Shown here: positions 60,960-64,000 of the stretch, one piece after another
Position numbering within the stretch: position 1 is the first letter of the stretch
Layout: the number at the start of each line of letters is the position of its first letter
Source: Diphasiastrum complanatum
Lineage: Eukaryota > Streptophyta > Lycopodiopsida > Lycopodiales > Lycopodiaceae
NCBI GenBank assembly: GCA_029204225.1
Contig: CM055099.1
Location: 67,421,852 to 67,485,851 of the forward strand
DNA: 64,000 nucleotides
Reading direction: 5' to 3'
Made by a program: the position numbers and the translations under genes
Notes under the pieces: generated by a model
Database searches by the model: none
What the model was told of the DNA's origin: nothing
What the model saw: the letters and a program-made list of their open reading frames with translations, nothing else

Positions 60960-62270
60960 AACCCTCATAAGTCTGTTGCACGAGTCATTTTTTGAGGTGT
61001 GCAAGTCATTTTGACTTGTTTTTTGCATTGTTCCCATGTGCGAGTCATTTTTAGGTTTGTGCAAGTCATTCACACCTGTGCGAGTCATTTCCAAATCTGT
61101 ACAAGTCATCTTTCACCGTGCGCTAGTAAGTAAGTTCCCGCGTGCGAGTCATTTTTTTATCCTGTCTGTGCGAGTCATTTTTGAGGTGTACGAGTCATTT
61201 TTGTCAATTTTGAGTCCTTACCTCTACAATTTTGTCTATTGTACGGGTACTCAGGCTATGCGAGTATCCAGGACTATTGTGCAAGTACTCAGCCTGTTTC
61301 TCAAATTTCTGCCCAAATCCTACTCGCACACCTAATTTTTGGATTAAAATAGATATTTTCCCTCCAAAATATGGTTGTGCGAGTCATTTTTTGACAGTTT
61401 CTGGTAAGTTTTAACCAACTTGACCATTTTTGCACTAACATGATTCGCACCACAACAAAATCGACCTATTATGAGTTGATCTACACTCTAGCCCTCTATG
61501 CGAGTACTCATTGAGTGCCTCAAGGTGATTTGATTTTCAGCCACCGCAATGAGGTAAGCTATTCGCACAAAAAATAGACCCTATTACAATAAAAAGTGAT
61601 TGTGCGAATGACTTCTAGAAAGATTATGGTAAAAAAATTCTCAACTTTGACCATTCTTGAGTTGACTAAGTGACTCGCACAACTATGCAAACCCTTGTTG
61701 GATAGTCGCACATGTGAGTCCCTTCAGTCATCTAAAGTCGCACGTGAGTTCAGAGAAATGTTGCACTTAGGATTGTATCATAACCATTCACCTTCTTTTG
61801 ACCGGTGCGAGTCATTTTGAGATGTTTTTCACTTCTTTTGACCGGTGCGAGTCATTATGAGATGTTTTTCACCTCCTTCTGACCTGTACGAGTCATTTTA
61901 GCCTCCTGTGCGGGTACTAAGCTTCTTATGCAAGTCATTTTAGCCTGTGCGGGTACTGATCTTCTTACGATTCATTTTAGCCTGTGCGGGTATTGAGCTT
62001 ACGCGAGTCATTTTAGCCTGTGCGGGTACTGAACGTCTTATGCGAGTCAATTTTTGCTTGTGCGGGTACCGATTTTCTTATGCGAGTCATTTTTCGCAGT
62101 ATACACGCCTGTGCAAGTAGTATGTTCCCTTGCGCGAGTCATTTCCAGTTCTTTTGGAAACCTTTCAAACCTGTGCGGGTCATTTCCAAGTTTGTGCGAG
62201 TCATTTTGTTCCCATGTGCAAGTCATTTTCTACTTGCTTTGGGAGCCGTTCAACCTTGTGCGAGTTCATC
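60960..62270. repeat. Short tandem repeat GTGCGAGTCATTTT, array 2
   Basis: About twenty clear copies of (G)TG(C/T)(G/A)AGTCATTTT are seen, interleaved with a sister motif GTGCGGGTACTGA (about six copies, 61910-62070) and the phrase TTCTTTTGACCGGTGCGAGT duplicated near 61790 and 61840. Spacing varies from about 15 to 60 bp. Same core and same position in the leader as array 1 at 19.45-20.07 kb. Confidence 0.93.
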
Positions 62271-63459
62271 AACCTTCCAAAAAATCGATATGTGGTAAGC
62301 TGATCTACCTAAGACCAAACGGTACGACATTAAAAAAAAAAATCCTAAATCCGACCAAACTAGTGACATAAGCAACTCGCCCACCACATTTTGGGTCTCT
62401 CCTGATCAAACTCGATAACTTTTATCAGTGGGCGAGTAGATTTTTCACACAAATTCTCGACATAGAGAGCGCTTGTTTTGGAACAAGTTTGCCTAAGACA
62501 GCTGCTTTTCTCGTAAGGAGTTCAATGGTATGTTAAGAGCGTTCAGATGGCAAGGAGCAAATGCCTATCATAATCTCAAGCTAACAAACGATGAGTTTTT
62601 TGAGTGAAAGCTTTGTATGCTGAGTTACTACTGACCAGTGGGCATCAATCCATTGCCTTCAAATCTCGAGACCGTCGATGAAGAGGCCTATCTAGGTACT
62701 GTCACCCTCAAGTGGTAATATGAGAACGGGAGACTCTATTGAGGCAAATGACAGTGGCATGTCAACAATGCCAAACATGTCAAACCAGGATCATATTTCT
62801 TTGGAATAACTCGAAAACATTATGAGACTCTATGTTATCACCTGATACAGAGCAAAAATGGCTATTTGCATATTTCATCATGGTAAGTATTCGCACAGAG
62901 GTAAAATATCTCTAAACGATTCCTGGCAAATACTCTACTTACATCTCTTGACCAAGAATTTGAAAAAGGCCCCCTAAAATTATCAAACATGGCCTATGCG
63001 AATAGGTTTGAGGTCCTTTTGCCCTAAGGACCACAGGTTCCAGAAATATCAGGAAAGTCCAGAGAAGGTGAGAGAAACATAGCAACCTCCTCAAAATTAT
63101 CTATCGGTACAAATTCTTGATCTTTCCTCAAATAGTACTTGCATAGTCTATTTTTGGCAAGCTCTAGACTTGTGCAAGTTCCCAGATAGGGTGTGTCGGT
63201 TACGCAACGAAACTATTTCACCAAGATAAGTCAATCTATCATCAGATGCACTACACATAGCCATGTACAAATTCACTTTCCACATCCTATCATGAGACAA
63301 TCTAGTTAGAAATAGCCTTAGGCACTCTAGTAGGAAAGCGCCTTAGACATGACCTAGTAGAAAGCCATAGATTCCTTGTGATAAGATCATCATCTTGTGA
63401 ATACCTTCCACATTCATCATCTAACCACTGTGTGTAGAATCATCTATCTTAGATCACAA

Positions 63460-64000
63460 TGTCAGGGGAGACAAACAATCCGCCTCCACCACGAGTAGAT
63501 AAGAGGATTCCAAGAATCAATGCCCAAAGTATGATGGATAATCGGATCTAGTTAGGTTCCTCCAAGATTTTGATAACACTTGTAAGTTCTATGCAGACAA
63601 CTCTAAAGCTGAAAAGTTAAGGTTGTTTCCAATTATTCTCAATGGCAATGCGAAAGAGTGGTATTTTATCTAGCGAGTACGAATATTGAGTCATGGAAAA
63701 CCATAAAAAAATCTCTCGTCAACAAAAAACCATCTAAGCTGACCCAAAGCCCATTTAGCCAAATGACTCAGATCAAAATGAAGGGCAAGAGAAGTCAGTA
63801 TGCTCCTATTCTGAGTGTTTTAAACGTCTCAAGGTAGAGTGTTTTGATAAACAATCACCCAAAAAATGGCCATTAAACTATTCCTAGTCGGGTTACCCAA
63901 GGCCATTAGAAGAGAATTGAAACCCACAGACTATTACCAAAGTCTTATTATCCAAGGTCGATCGCTCCCCATCCAAAACAACAGTCTTTTGTAGAGAGTC
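63460..64000 (+). mobile_element. Ty3/gypsy gag start (element G4), broken, runs off the window
   Basis: The ATG at 63460 opens MSGETNNPPPPRVDKRIPRI, close in design to MAGPSHPPPKLEKRLPQIDA of the G3 gag. Further pieces matching gag follow to the window end. Old and broken. The rest of the element lies outside the window. Confidence 0.8.

Larger units (their letters stand above)
59481..63459 (+). mobile_element. Leader of gypsy G4, 4 kb
   Basis: It contains an antisense receptor fragment (59.9-60.8 kb), the GTGCGAGTCATTTT array (60.96-62.27 kb) and a stretch of unassigned DNA (62.3-63.3 kb). The end (GCCTTAGACATGACCTAGTA, GAAAGCCATAGA) matches the end of the G3 leader. It is nearly twice as long as the G3 leader, partly because of the captured fragment. 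The frame 59518-59943 (+) has no recognised domain. Confidence 0.65.

Overview
This is nuclear DNA from a land plant. The evidence is a 13-exon plant-type GH1 beta-glucosidase gene, a second copy of that gene on the opposite strand, a leucine-rich-repeat receptor fragment, a CACTA transposon tail, and many plant-type Ty3/gypsy and Ty1/copia LTR retrotransposons. The gypsy primer-binding sites match plant tRNA-Asp and the copia ones match initiator tRNA-Met. The genus cannot be told from sequence alone; the density of old, broken elements suggests a large, repeat-rich genome. No rRNA, tRNA gene, CRISPR array or organelle insert was seen.

Layout. 0-1.6 kb: first four exons of beta-glucosidase A on the minus strand, running off the left edge. 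1.6-4.6 kb: little recognisable sequence, then scraps of copia and gypsy. 4.9-14.3 kb: minus-strand gypsy material (gag, long repeat-rich leader, a poly-G minisatellite, an accessory ORF with an internal duplication, an integrase). 14.3-17.4 kb: plus-strand gypsy RT to integrase and accessory remnant. 17.7-27.7 kb: an LTR, PBS, repeat-rich leader, broken gag-pol, a 505-codon accessory ORF and a large foldback. 28-41.9 kb: unassigned sequence, a gypsy gag, four copia fragments and simple repeats. 41.9-43.6 kb: tail of a CACTA element. 44.4-49.9 kb: beta-glucosidase B on the plus strand, apparently intact as 13 exons coding 505 residues, with a gypsy scrap lodged at its original translation start. 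50.5-57.2 kb: a young, whole-looking copia element with near-identical LTRs, bracketed by a 425-bp direct repeat of flanking DNA. 57.5-58.7 kb: a copia integrase fragment. 58.7-64 kb: LTR, PBS, leader and gag start of another gypsy element; its leader holds an antisense LRR receptor fragment and a tandem array of a roughly 15-bp motif.

How it fits together. The two beta-glucosidases are head-to-head paralogs with the same exon lengths, phases and a shared GC-AG third intron; about 43 kb of nested elements now lies between them. The gypsy elements look like one non-chromoviral family (Ogre/Tat/Athila type): tRNA-Asp PBS, 2-4 kb leader rich in tandem repeats, gag-pol, then an extra ORF ending in coiled coil. 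In several places a tail, one LTR and a head follow each other on the same strand, as if tandem copies had recombined through their LTRs.

The most unusual items are the rebuilt N-terminus of beta-glucosidase B, the shared leader repeat with a captured receptor fragment, the post-integrase accessory ORFs, the foldback at the end of one of them, and the 425-bp duplication around the young copia element.
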